From Erythroxylum novogranatense (Eukaryota > Streptophyta > Magnoliopsida > Malpighiales > Erythroxylaceae), in contig CM057235.1 of the NCBI GenBank assembly GCA_029891385.1, forward strand, positions 11,279,001-11,343,000: DNA of 64,000 nt, in the 5' to 3' direction. Below are positions 46,510-58,543 of this stretch, one piece after another. Under the pieces are notes generated by a model. The model had not been told where the DNA came from. It saw nothing but the letters and a program-made list of their open reading frames with translations, and did not search any database. Every line of letters starts with the position of its first letter. Position 1 is the first letter of the stretch. Made by a program: the position numbers and the translations under genes.

Positions 46510-48624
46510 TGTTGGAGTTATGTAAATATAGTGACCTGGAAAGCAAGTGTATTTACATGTAACTTTATCTTCTTCAGTTATAGTTTTGTAATGAAAATAT
46601 TTATTATTAATAAAACAAAAGAATTTGGTTTTATTTGTATGAGCATTATATATCTAGTCAAAAGGTACGAAGATTCTTTTGTAAGTAATATACATATACA
46701 TAGAGATGTATGGGAAACATGTATATTATAAGAATCTAAATTAATTGATTTACAGCTGAATAATCAAGTTAGTCGTTTGATTATGGTTTAGACTGTAGTG
46801 TTGCGATTTATCTCCATATAAGAAAAGGAGTTTACTTAAAGGGAATAATGAGTTTCATATCATGATAGTAGTCGACTATCGATAATGGCACTATTAAATG
46901 AATCTGAAATCAAGTATGTTTTCAAGAATAAAGTGGGCCGTTACTTTAATCTTAAAACATACAACTTAAGCATTCGCTTATTATGAACCACAATCTTGAT
47001 GAGTGGTGAACTCGCATGTGCTTCATTATAATTCTTGATATGATCGGAATGAATTTTTACAGAGTATTAATCCAGTGTCTGCATGTTAGAATTATCAATT
47101 GAAACATGTATCAAGGAACATTCACTCAAATAAAGAGTTTATAGTGATATCATCACTTCTAGATATTTTAAGGAGATTTGGTGATTAAACTGGCGCTAGT
47201 AGTTTGATGGACTAGCTACCCATCAAATCTTAACACCAAGATGAGATCTTGTGTGTTAATTACCATATAAAGTAAAATAGGAGATCTAGAAGGAAAAACC
47301 AACATAACGGCAAAATGGTAATTTTACCTTTTGTTGTAAAGATGGCTATAATAAGGTTCTAAATAGGGTTTGCAATTGGACATAAAATATGTGTTCTCAT
47401 AATATTTAATAATTTAAGAGTTCAACTAATTGTCTTTAGTGGAATGACATTTAGTTAATAAGCAAGAATTAATTCTGATGAGATTTAGTTAATTCTATGC
47501 TTATTGGAGCTTGAATTATCAAAGTCCAATAAGATTCCCCACTTGGCTTCAAGGAAGGTTATCAAGATAAGTAAGAAATATAAATGGAGGTTTTAAAAGC
47601 CCATAATTGAATGTTGTGCTTGCTCTAATTAATGGTTAATTAAAAGCCCAAATGTTCATTTAGAAATGGGCTAGACTTTGGTTTAATATAATTGATTAGA
47701 TTAATTATATTAAAACAAATTTTTTAAAAAATGAAGGATCAATTTCGGTTTTGTTAGGGTGGAATGTGCAGCTACACGTGTAAAATTAAAATGCTAAATA
47801 AAGATGGTCTTTATTATGGTTTATCATCATTAAATGAAGTTATGAACTTACCATTAAATGGTTTAATGGTTATCTTTTAATGTTTAGCATGTAACCTATT
47901 AGCATTGATTGGATTAAAGAAGAAAGATGCACATTGGATGGACCATCTTCCTTCTTACATATCCAAAACCAAAATGTACATGATAATATTAGGTTAATAG
48001 ACTTTTAATATAGTCATCTTAAAGACAAATGAGAACAGTCTCATTTAATGACTTCTTTATGATTGATTAAATGAAGAAATGATGCATTGGATGGAAGACT
48101 ATTCTTTCCTTTATTGTTAACAAAAATTGAGAGAGGGTAAGAAGTGTTCTTACAATTTTTTATCACTCTCTCTCCTATCTTGCATGAAAAAATTGAAAAT
48201 TGCATGAGAAGTGTCTCATTGTTTCCTTCTTTCTTCTAAAAACAATACTCCTCCAAAGTGTTTCTTCTCCTTTCCCACCAAAGAATTTTGTTAACAAAGT
48301 TGTCCTAGGAGAACAAGAGGTAAATCAAATTGGTTTAGGATACAACAACAAGGAGAAGATAGATTGATAAAGGAAAAGATTCAAAAGCAAAGGTTTTGGA
48401 TACAAGAAGAAGGAGAGGATAGCGCAGCGAGGAATTAAAGCTGTAGCAATGGAGTCGGTAATATTCTTCATCTTGTTTATGTTTATTATTATCCTTATAC
48501 CATATCATGTATGGATTGGCATGATGATTCGGATATGTTGCTTCCACTGCAAATATGATTTCTGAAAAGTTTTGAAATCTATCGATTTTCCAAATATAGC
48601 ATACTTTTGTTTTCCAATCCAACA
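46510..48624 (+). mobile_element. Solo Ty1/copia LTR inserted in the Athila/Tat gag
   Basis: It has ends TGTTGG/CCAACA and perfect TTAAG duplications (46505-46509 and 48625-48629), and is 2115 bases long. It contains the copia-style 'tagtgacctggaaagcaag' phrase near its start, ATATAAATGG near 47578, and a TTTTGTTTTCCAATCCAACA end. No coding domain is present. Confidence 0.92.
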
Positions 48625-48745
48625 TTAAGAGATTAGAGACAAAGGTATATCAATTGGAAACTTAAAAAAATAGAAGTCCAAATTGAATAGTTGGCCAATG
48701 CTATCAATATAAGGATTATGGATCTTTCCCTAGTATTATAAATTT
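48625..48745 (+). pseudogene. Athila/Tat gag, third piece
   Basis: Immediately after the duplication, LKKIEVQIEQLANAINIR (about 48660-48713, with an in-frame TAG) matches the conserved LETQVGQLANAIN block after the gag zinc knuckle. Confidence 0.7.
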
Positions 48746-51249
48746 AGAATTAAAGGAGCTTCTAATGGAAAAGAACCTTATAAGGATAAGAAGATGATGG
48801 AAGGAAGTGGATGTAATAGCTTATTTGGGGCTATAAATGAGAAAACTAAACCTCTTTATCCTACTTGTGATTTCTTTTTTATGATCGATGATATGAGTGC
48901 TAAATTTTATAGTCCTTTGTAGGAATTCATACAAAAAAAGTGCATCAAAGGTTAAAACTATGGGAAGAGGAGGGCCTAAAAAAAAGATTACTGAGTGCTA
49001 TATAAGACAAGGAAGCTTTGGAGGAGAAAAGAATAAGAAAATTATGAAAGGAGCCCTTCATATGGAATATATACAATTTCTAATAAAGGAGGTAACAAGT
49101 CCATCACTCCATTAATTAACAAAATTTTAAAGAAAGAGTGCATCTAAGTGACTCTAAATAAGTGTTTTATAGGAGGTAAGCTAAATAAAACTTTTAGAAA
49201 TTTAATTTAATTTTAAGTGATTTTAAATTAAGGAAAATTATTCTAGATTCATTTTTAATAGTTTAGTTTGATTATGATTCATTATACTTAGATTTCTTTA
49301 TGTGAAAATCATTTTAAAACTTTATTAGTATTTTTATTATTTGTTTGTTGATTTGATTTTGTGGTTAGGAAGCATGGGAAGGCAAGCATATTCTTAAGGA
49401 TGAGATAAGGAAAGAGTTGAGATGGAGAAGTGAAAGAAAATACCTTAAAGATGCACTTAAACTAGGTATGTCTTGAATTTTATGTTAAATACAACTTAGG
49501 ACACACCCGTGTACCAAACCATGTCTACATTTGTATTTGGTATTGTATTTTTGAAAGAAAACCAACCTGGGAAATATGTCATAGGATATGCTAGTACACT
49601 AGTCAACGAGTTTCCATGATACACATTACTTGTTTCCTGGAACATTTAAATGCTTCATTTCATGATTCTTTTATATTTTGAAAAAATTTCATGTGTCTCA
49701 AATTTTCTCTCAAATTTCTCACTCTCACTAATTTGAAATCCATCTTTAAGTCATCCTTAATCAATTTTTAACACATATATAAATATTTCATCAAGATTCA
49801 TCCATATTGTCTGCGTATAAAAATGCCATGTTTGCATAGTTAGGGCAAAATTTACTGTAATTTTTTTGTAATATTGGAATATTTGATTAAAATTTTTCAC
49901 TTTAGATATCAATAAAATAAGGAAAATAAGTTCTCAACTAACTTTAAATAAGAAAAAAGTGAGATATATATATGGTGGATCAGGTAGCCAAACCAAGGTG
50001 CTCTTATAATAATAAAAATCTATTGGGTGTATTTAACATTAACACGTAATAAGAAAGGTATACCATTCTTTACAATAGAGGGGTTAATTGGTTAGTGCTA
50101 AGTGTGGGTGGCCTAGAGGAGGAAGTTATGAATCTTATAGATACTATAGGTTGGACATTATTTTAGAGTAGCAAAGAATGCTTATAGGGAATTAAATATG
50201 GAAATCTTATCCACTTTTTAAGTATCAAAGTAATCATGGTGGAATAAGGACATAATTAGGTTTATCCTAGAGGAGATAGATTGGAGATATTTTTTAACGA
50301 TTTTAGAGTATAATACATGTTTTATACATGGGTGCAAGTGGATACTGATTTTTATAGAAACTTGGTATCCAATTTTTTTCTTAAGTAGATTGCCTTAGCC
50401 TTGACATATTTGGGGATTCTATAATGAGGGGAGCACCTAGGTGTGACCCTTATCAAACTAAAATTTTTCATAGGGTATTTGCATAAGGCAAGTGCCTACA
50501 CCATTTCATATGGTTGTCATTTATTGAGTATTCTTGTGAGGTAGAGGTTTGATCTTTCATTATGATGGATCATACTATTAATTCTTTGTGTTTTCTGCTT
50601 CTCTAGCTTAAAATCGCCCTTTGAGTTGCCTATGAGAGTTTTAGAACTCCTCGGTGCATCTCCTCCCTCTATTTGACTCTAAAAACATCTTTTATAGTAA
50701 ATTTTAGGGTGTTGGTTAATGCATGGGCTAATGAACGACTGTGCATTAAACTGTGTATAACCAAAATCTCTGCAAATCACAAATCATGTTTTCTTTCGAA
50801 TTCTTCTTCTTTAAGTCTATCAAGGCTATTACACTTTGTAAACATACTTGGAACAAATTAAGTACCACATATACGATAAAATTATAATATTTCAAGTAAA
50901 AATACATAAAATATGAGGTATAAATATAATCAATTATGCATCTATCATTTTCTTTCCATTATTGTATCAAGTCACTTATTAAATATCTTTAATCTCATAT
51001 TAATAGTGTGATTTCTATAAACTTCAAAAAGTTTTAGGTAGTAATAACTGGATGAAAATATTTGTCACTTCATATATAAGATTAAATGTATGAATAATTA
51101 AATTAAGCTAAGAAAGGAAATGGAAATGAGAGTTCTAACACATACAAACTTGCAAACTACAAAGGAAACCACTAACCACAAGTTGAAAAACTAATCAACA
51201 TAACAGTTACAAATGAAAGTTATAATCCCCAATGTGATTTTAAAAAACA
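48746..51249. other. AT-rich region, no gene recognised
   Basis: A 72-codon open stretch at 48897-49115 on the plus strand (SASKVKTMGRGGPKKKITEC...) and a 'RKELRWRSERKYLKDALK' stretch near 49400 have no family I can name. They may be remains of the Athila/Tat element. No terminal repeats were identified. Confidence 0.4.
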
Positions 51250-51845
51250 AAGATCTAATCCCTTATATATGTGCAAGCCTATATGTGTTCTTATCATCTG
51301 AATAAACTATAGATTAGGAATGTTTATATCACAGACAATCTGAGCATTTCTTTCATCCCATCTTGCAATTCTATTATGGAATCTCTTATCAATGCATAAC
51401 TCCTTGACGTGGCTTAGATTCTATGGGATTTTTTAGATTAAACATCTACGTAAAAAATATTTCTAAGTTTTGAATATGTAGCTGCACTAAAAGTATAAAT
51501 GATCAAAATTTTCCTTAGTCCTCTTACAAAGAATGCACCAATTAGCAAGTTATGTGAATTTTATAATTTTATCAAGATTTAATAGCTTATTTAACATAGC
51601 CACCCATAATGTTGCAGAGGCTTAAGGATGATGAGGATTAAAATAAACCAAAATTTTCCAAATAAGTGTTGATAAGTCGCCTATAATCACCATTCTAAAA
51701 ATTGAATTTGTGAATCATCCATCCGTATTGTTTTTCTATATTACACAATACTCATCTTAAGTAAGGGAACTTTGAAAAATTGCATTCTTCAACTCTACAG
51801 GTATGCTGGAAAATATGATATAATTCCTTTTAGTGAGAGCTTGAA

Positions 51846-52330
51846 CTACTGAACTCTATAATTCAAAAGAATATTTAAGAGGTTCAGTTTCATATAGCTT
51901 AATTTGGGCCTCAACCGATAGCCAATTGTCAAACCAAAAGAAGGTGTTCTTCCCATTTCCAATTGGACAATAAAGTGAAGTCTCATCCTTATAATGGACT
52001 TGATTGTAATGGAAGCAAGAGAATCTGCATTGAAGTCCCACATGCTCTTATTTTTTTAATTAAAATGGAGTTATAGCATAATATAGGTCAATAATCAAAA
52101 AAGTATTGGACTTCTATGAATAAGAGTGATAAAGGTTTTGTTAAGGGATACCAACAAGTAACCATTGTTAAAGAATTATTAAATTGCTTCAATCACCATA
52201 TTCCTTGTAAATGGCCAAGACTTCATAAAGAAATGTATATTGAAACCGTTAGGGCTAGGAGCTTTATTGGGATGAAAGGATTTCAATGATTCTTCAATCT
52301 CTACAATTGTAACGGGTTGGATGAGAAAAT
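51846..52330 (-). pseudogene. LINE ORF2 reverse transcriptase ends, middle deleted
   Basis: The minus strand reads VTIVEIEESLKSFHPNKAPS (52310-52250), the RT entry motif NKAPGPDG with P-for-G change. After about 150 scrambled bases it then reads CPIGNGKNTFFWFDNWLSVE, a motif normally found several hundred residues later, past the polymerase core. The catalytic blocks are therefore deleted. Confidence 0.8.
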
Positions 52331-52979
52331 CGATCTCTTGAGAGGACGAACCATCTTGTAAAATATGTTGAAGAAGAGGTATTGGGAATATGCTTCCGAG
52401 GGCTTATTCATGAATTTGGAAAAATAATTGAAAGCTTATTACAGCAGTTTATCCTGGGAATTTGGCTACACATCATCTAGTTTAAGAGAGACAATTCTAT
52501 CGACAAATTTCCTTCCACTAATTGATTTATGAAGCATTGAGGTATTTCTATCCCCATATTTTATCCACTAGAGTCTTGATCTCTGTTTAATGAGAGAATA
52601 ATCAAACCATAAAGTTTTAGAGTAGTCATGGATAGCTATTTTCTCCTTTTCCAACAAAGGAGTAGAATCAAGATTTTTATAAAATTGTTGTTGAATGCTT
52701 TCCAAATTGCCTTTTGCAATGTTCAACAAATGACGTGTTTCCTATGATATTCTTAAACAATATATTTGTTTCCATCTTCATCACCGTTTAATTTCTTAAA
52801 AAGGATATATTCCTTAGTCCGTCAAAACCTTGCCCTCAAAGCTTTCCATAAGGTATCATCAAAATATATCAGCTCACATACAAAATTATTGAATAAAAAA
52901 GGCGTCTTTGGAGAAATATCACCCATATGAGTAAAAATAGGTGAGTGATTAGAAAGGTTGCTGTTAAGATAATTAAAAT

Positions 52980-53650
52980 AACAATTGGGGAACCTTACCA
53001 TCCATTGAATGTTAGCTAAGCTTCTTCCAGCTAAAGTTCACTATGTTTTGCCTATTGGTCCATGTGAAATAATTACCACTAGTTAGAATATTAACTAGAT
53101 GAGCTTCTTCAACACATTTCCTTAAATCACGATAAGGAATTGCTATAGATCTAGGCCTTTCTACTTAATCCAACTTTAAGATAGAACTAAAATTCCCTAT
53201 AATGATCTAAGGCATCTTAATAGAGGTTGCTAGATGCTTAAATTGGTTCCAAAAAGAAATTCTCTTGTAAGATGTATTAAATGTATACATAAAGAAAGTG
53301 CAAATGGAATAATTTAAAATCTTATATGAAATTTCCAGATTTATCAATTTCTCAAAATTGAAAGTTGTGCAAGAAAAAATCATAGATCAATTATAGAGTA
53401 TAAATATATAATTTGGATGATTATTGTGGTTAGTAATCTCTATCCAACCAGTAGGAAAATATTTGAGCAAGTTGTCACTTCCTTTTTGAATTTTTGTCTT
53501 AAAAAAACTAGCCACTTGAAAACTTTATTTCGTATAACCAACTTCTTAATAAACAACTTTTTGGTGGGGGAATTAGCACCCTAACATTCTACGTGAGAAT
53601 TATCATTGATTTGGTACCTTGTTTAGAGTGCGCTTTTTTTTTTTCCTGTT
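52980..53650 (-). pseudogene. LINE ORF2 endonuclease remnant
   Basis: Shifted frames read FLYVYI...ERISFWNQFKHLA, IIIGNFSSILKLD (consensus GDFN.IL), CVEEAHLVNILTSGNYFTWT and NRQNIVNFSWKKL. This order is that of the apurinic-like endonuclease of plant L1 elements. Confidence 0.75.
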
Positions 53651-53899
53651 GGATCTCCTCCTATTCATAGTTCCAAAGTGTTGATCTATATTCTCGCATT
53701 AATCATTAGTAACAGCAACTTTTAAACCTAAATGATTAACAACATTTATCTCCATTGTGACTCTAGGGTGTTCTGTTCATATGCCATTTGATCATCTCTA
53801 GTAACAACTATTAGACTTAAATTTTTTGCTATAGCTATTGTTAATAAAGCCTCGAAATTTTCCATGTCACACATTAACTGAAGATCTCCTCTCCCAATA

Positions 53900-54618
53900 A
53901 TAATCAACGTGTCACTAGGTCTATTAGACTAGATTCCTTCATTTTAAATGCTTTGGATGTTAATTCCATGTGAGATCTAAGCCCTCCATTGTTATTGGTA
54001 TAATCACTCTCTTTATGGAGAGTATTAGCTACTGATTTTGCCTTATAGGTTGCTATATTAGGTTATTGAATGCCCATTTCTAGAATTAAATGACTAATCA
54101 TTTCCTTATCATAATTTACCACAATAACATCCTTCTGAGGTCTACTCTCCAAATATTTGTTACTACCTTATAATTTCATGATACCATTAATGTTTTGGAC
54201 TGATCTTTGTTATTCATTCCCCCATAAACTCTTGAAAGACACTCGTTAGGAATACTTTACCTGTTGGATGTCAGATTTCTTTACCATTGGTTGAGGTTTT
54301 CGACTATAGAATACCTTTATCTAGTCTTCCACAGATTGAAATTCTTCATTGAGACTTATAAAAGGTATAACCTCTTGTAATTCAGCCACAATAGTGACTA
54401 GAACACACATTATCATAAAATTAACTCTTTTTGTTTCAACAGTGACTTGATCCATTGATATAGGCTTACTAACATAACTTGCTAGGTGACTCATCGTGCT
54501 TATTGTCTAATATTCTAAAGGTACTTCATGGATGCATATCCATATAGGTATGTTCTTTTGTTAAAGCTTGTCAATTTTGATTTTGGCCTCCACAGCTGAA
54601 GCACATGCCATGGACCAG
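53900..54618 (-). pseudogene. LINE ORF1, C-terminal piece (DUF4283-type)
   Basis: The minus strand reads PIWICIHEVPLEYYTISTMS, then HLASYVSKPISMDQVT, then VNFMIMCVLVTIVAELQEVI. These match the nucleic-acid-binding DUF4283 protein of plant LINEs (consensus P.WIRI..VPLEYYT...LS.LAS..GKP...D..T). Stops and a frameshift are present. It connects to 55972 across the solo LTR. Confidence 0.75.
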
Positions 54619-54623
54619 CTTGT

Positions 54624-55966
54624 TGATATGTGCTTAATTAATTATGCATTTATTCTATAACACTTAGTGTTTAATGACATGAAATGCTTAAGACATTCAC
54701 TTTAGTTCATATTTTTTTTAGTTACAATTCGGAAGCAAAAGAGCCAAAGTGAGTCGAAAGCATTATGTTTGAGTCATTTTTTCAAAGATTCATAGTCACT
54801 TGCCTTTATGGATCAAGAACGAGAAGGATTAGTGCAAGGGAAGACAATAAAATACCAAAAGAAATGAAGATTAGCATAGATCATGTCCAAAAGATGCATT
54901 TTATAGCAAATTTCTCATGATTATGAGAGGGGTGTCACGCCCATGGCACACTTGTTATGGGCATGACACTGACCATATAAGGTGTCTCACAATTGTGAGA
55001 CGCCACTCATGACTGTGAGACACTGCCATATCACCTAAATACATTTTGGTATAAAAATGATGTTTTATGAAAGTAGAGGTATGCTTCCATTTGGAGAATG
55101 ATGGAGCTCTTGATTTTGAGATTTTAAGAGTATGAAGAGGGGAAAACCTCTCGTCCTTTGGAGACCTATGGAGAGTTAGACATCCTGACACTGGTTCGGA
55201 GGTTACATTGACGTCTACGAACCCGGTTAAACATATTCTTCATTATGTTTATTTTTCTTACTCTCTTTATGGATTGATTATGTTATTATGTGTTTAGTGA
55301 GTTAGGTATTGTGTAAGAATGATTGAATGCTTTATTTGATTGTTTTTATGTATGAACCTCATTGTTATAATCGAATACAATATGTAATTGTTGTTTCTCC
55401 AATTCATTTATGGCATCGAATGGTTCTAAATCATTAAGGATAACATAACCTAGGTTGAGTTACCCGAGCTTGCGAGGTTATTGTTTAGATTTATTTTTTT
55501 TTCTCATTCGTAAGGTGGCTTTCTGATTAAACTTTGAGAGCGTCTCCTATGTTTTCTAATAGCTAGGGTTAATTAATGAGCTCTTCTTAATTAACTATGA
55601 CCTAAGGAAAAACTAGGATTAACAGAGCTTGTTATTAATTTATGACCAATAGTTCAAATAGAGGTGTGAAGACAACAATTCAATAAAATATGTTTAATTA
55701 AGTGTAGGCCGAGATAGAATCAAATAATTAGGCCCCTAACGAATTCATCAGTTTCTTCATTTTTCAGTATTTTCTTTAAATTTTTTATTAGTTTAGTTTC
55801 ATTTTTATTTTCTTATTTCAAACCAAACAAAACCTCGCATAACCTAAACACCAACTATTTTCATAACAAAAGCTAGCTAAATACTCTCTGTGGGATCGCC
55901 TAGACTCACCACTGCTATAGTTGTAGGTCTAGTTTATTTTGAATAGTGTTACGACGCATTACGTCA
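54624..55966 (+). mobile_element. Solo Athila/Tat-type LTR inserted in LINE ORF1
   Basis: It starts TGATATGTGCTTAATT and ends ACGACGCATTACGTCA, after the CTCTGTGGGATCGCCTAGAC phrase typical of these LTRs. Perfect CTTGT duplications flank it (54619-54623 and 55967-55971). Removing the LTR and one duplication joins the LINE frame exactly (DAKKIIQ to AGPW). It is 1343 bases long. Confidence 0.93.
54924..55030. repeat. Palindrome cassette in the Athila/Tat LTR
   Basis: GTCTCACAATTGTGAGAC at 54984-55001 is a perfect 18-base palindrome. A second inverted pair, GTGTCACGCCCAT/ATGGGCATGACAC (54926-54968), flanks a 17-base loop. A degenerate third copy (ACTCATGACTGTGAGAC) follows. Confidence 0.95.
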
Positions 55967-55971
55967 CTTGT

Positions 55972-56300
55972 ATGATCTTCTTAGCATCATTAGGGGTAAA
56001 AAATTTGAAAAAATAAACATCTTCATTGTTCACAAAACATCCAATAATCTATGCTATTTCTAGTGATATTGAGCCTATTGCTACATGACAAGGAATGCAA
56101 ACATTTTATTGAGAAAATATCCTAATAAGGTTGAAGTCCATCTACTTACACCCGCCTTTATAATCTTTATAAGTAGAGATACAATTAGATGGTCTTCCAC
56201 CTCACTCAGTGGAAAGAATTTCAGCTTCATCTTAGGCTTTAGATCACTGGCAACATGTACCTATGTCTTTAAATTCCTTGTGTTATCTCTACATTTTAGT
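55972..56300 (-). pseudogene. LINE ORF1, N-terminal piece
   Basis: The minus strand reads EVEDHLIVSLLIKIIKAGVS, then RWTSTLLGYFLNK and, in another frame, FVNNEDVYFFKF...DAKKII. This is the DUF4283 N-terminal half. The true start is not clear. Confidence 0.65.
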
Positions 56301-56324
56301 CAACAGAAGGAAAAATAAAATCCT

Positions 56325-56486
56325 TGGTTGTGGAGGGTGTAACTAGTTGAGAAATGTTGGTGTTTAAGGGTGGAAATTTTATAACGGTGGAGGGTGTAGC
56401 AAGCTGGGGAATGCTAGTGTTTATAGGCAAGAAATAATTATCTATTGGTGATAATTGTGAATTGCATCATGTTTTAAGGCTTAGTT
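56325..56486. repeat. 59-base tandem duplication upstream of the LINE
   Basis: GTGGAGGGTGTAACTAGTTG at about 56329 recurs with changes as GTGGAGGGTGTAGCAAGCTG at about 56388. The downstream GGAATG/AAATG and TAGTGTTTA/TGGTGTTTA blocks also match. The rest to 56486 is unassigned. Confidence 0.75.
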
Positions 56487-57791
56487 TGATATGTATTTAA
56501 GTGTTAATTTAATCATTTAGTATGTGTTTAGGTTAAAATTGTGTTAGTTTGTTAATTAGTTATGTTTTTTGGGTTAGTACAAGTCTTTGAGCTTAATTAT
56601 TATATTTTTGAGGTACTTTCATGTGTTTGTCAGTGTTTTAAGGTGAACATCGAAGAATAAAGAAGTTTTAGAGATATTCGTGACAGAAGCCCAAGACAGG
56701 CCCACGATTGTGGCCTGCTTGCCAAGATCATGACAGAAGGCTTGGATGTGGGCCACGATTGTGGCATGCAAGGCCATGATCGTGCCCTATGTCGGGCAGA
56801 CTCACAGACACTAAAAAATGTCAAGCTTTGAGTGATTTTTTGGACCCTAGGACTACTCAGAACACAAAAGGTATTTAAAGAATAAGAAAAAGAGGCAGGG
56901 GAGCTTTTGCATTAGCCACTTTTCAAAGGAACCCTAGAGAGAATTATTGAGAGATAGAGAAAGAGAAGAAGGAAGAGAGAAAAGGAGAAGAAGTTGACTC
57001 AATGTACTTCACGAATTAGGAATTTCCTAACATCATTGCCTCCTATCGTCCATTCAATTTCGTATTTCCCACTATTTTTAGTTTTATTATTGTATAGAAT
57101 TGAAATAACAGTTGATGATAGGATTTTTAGATGTTGATGTTGCTTCTAAACTCACCTTTGTCGTTTTATCTTTGATTAAATGAAATTTGATTCTTTATGT
57201 GTTATTTGGATTTATTATGATTTAACTTCTACAATTGCATAATTCGGTGATAAAATGAGAGGGTGAATTGAATGAAAAATACTTAAATTAGGCTAACAAG
57301 AGTTAGATGATTTAATAGAATGAGAATTAAATCAAATCAGTAAATTGTGTGAAGAGAGATCTTGTATAGGTTTCTGATAGTTTATTAGACAACTTCAAAT
57401 CTAATTAGGGTTTTGGATAGGTTATTAATTGAGAAATTGCAACTTCCATTTTCTTATTAGGGTTTATTAATTAAGGTTAATTATTATAACATGATAGAGA
57501 GTACTCAACCCTAGGATCATCTAGAACCAATAATCCAGTAATTCATAATCGATTAGGTTAGCGTTAAAGATAGTTAAAATTCCCTTTCTCTCAATTGGTA
57601 ATTCTTTAGGTTGAGTCTTGAGTGTGTGTTGCAACTGTTAAATTGTTAATATTTTCATGATTGATTCTATAGTTTCAATCTATAGTTTAAGGCATTTAAT
57701 TAGTTTTTATTTTTTATTCTCTCTTTCTATTTTTAAACTCGTGTTCTTGCAAGAACATAAGAGTCATGAGAAGTTCGAGTCATGCAACTAA
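56487..57791 (+). repeat. Second Athila/Tat-type LTR remnant
   Basis: It starts TGATATGTATTTAAGTG (like TGATATGTGCTTAATT at 54624). It carries a CCACGATTGTGG palindrome cassette at 56698-56790 and an ACTCAACCCTAGGATCATC phrase (57508-57526). The expected ...GGGATCGACC... end is missing. No target duplication was identified, so the right limit is only the start of the next LTR. Confidence 0.5.
56698..56792. repeat. GGCCACGATTGTGGCC-type palindrome cassette
   Basis: Copies lie at about 56699-56714 (AGGCCCACGATTGTGGCCTG), 56750-56766 (GGGCCACGATTGTGGCA) and 56772-56785 (GGCCATGATCGTGC), with a GCCAAGATCATGAC variant between. This repeats the cassette layout in an Athila/Tat LTR. Confidence 0.85.
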
Positions 57792-58543
57792 TGTTGGGCG
57801 TTAATTTTTTTTTTAATAAATAAGCATGATTATATTAATTTTGTCGTCTCGCTAGGTTAATATATGGGTAAGATAATATGAGATAGGTTAAGGAAATTGA
57901 AGTATTAAAGTAGTAAGAGTGTGTAAGGGCAAATTTGGCGAGTCACATAAGTTTAAAAATTATAAGGCTTTAAGTGAAGGGCAAAATGGACATTGTGCAA
58001 TCATTAAGGGTATAAAAGGAGAAGATGAAGGGTGGGCTTGAGTTGGAAGAAGCCGAAATCATGATTGAAGAAACGAGAGAAGAAAAAAGCATGAAAAAGA
58101 GAAAAAGAAGAGAAAGAAGAGAGTTGAGCTAGGGTTTCATCTTTTCTAAGCCTTCTAGAGAGATTTTGAGGTTGTGCAAGAAGGGAAAAAGGTAGAGGAA
58201 GATAAGAGCTTTCTTTTGAACAAACATCTCCTCATTTGGTGAAGGTTTAAGGTAAGAACATCTTAATGCTTTGGATTTTGGAAGGGTTTTGGTTCATGAA
58301 GCTTAAGAAATGCACGGGTTTAGGTACTCTAGGATCAATTTTAGTAAATGCACTATATGGATCTTCCATTTTTTGCAACCCTTTTTAAACTTGGGATTTT
58401 TTCCAATAAAAAGGTAATCAAGAAAGACAAGAGGAGCAAGAGGAGAGGCACATTCGAAATGGTCATAGTCAAGGAATTCAAGGTGGGTTACATTTTTATA
58501 ATTAAGTAATAAGCCATAAATGTCACTTTTAAGAAAAAGAAAT
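57792..58543 (+). repeat. Left end of a plus-strand Tekay LTR
   Basis: It starts TGTTGGGCGTTAATT (compare TGTTGGGCCCCGATT at 30876) and has TATAAAAGG at 58011-58019. It reaches the 'aaggtgggttac...aataagcc' landmark (58480-58516) and is then cut by the minus-strand element at 58544. No polypurine tract precedes it, so it is the left end of an element or a solo LTR. Confidence 0.7.
58011..58019 (+). promoter_or_regulatory. TATA box of the plus-strand Tekay LTR
   Basis: TATAAAAGG lies about 220 bases into the LTR and is followed by a purine-rich leader (58020-58120). Confidence 0.5.

Larger units (their letters stand above)
42730..48745 (+). mobile_element. Athila/Tat-type Ty3 element, 5' part, twice interrupted
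   Basis: It has the order LTR (about 42730-44077), primer site (about 44079-44104) and gag (44380 onward). Gag is broken by a Tekay LTR fragment at 44558 and a solo copia LTR at 46510. Pol was not identified. The right limit is where gag-like sequence fades. Confidence 0.65.
51250..56330 (-). mobile_element. Plant L1-type LINE, decayed, split by a solo LTR
   Basis: Reading on the minus strand: ORF1 (56300-55972 continuing 54618 to about 53900), ORF2 endonuclease (about 53650-52980), the start of reverse transcriptase (52330-52190) and its downstream zf-RVT region (52041-51846). Most of the reverse transcriptase, including the YADD box, is deleted. Boundaries are approximate and no poly(A) tail was located. 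Confidence 0.75.
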
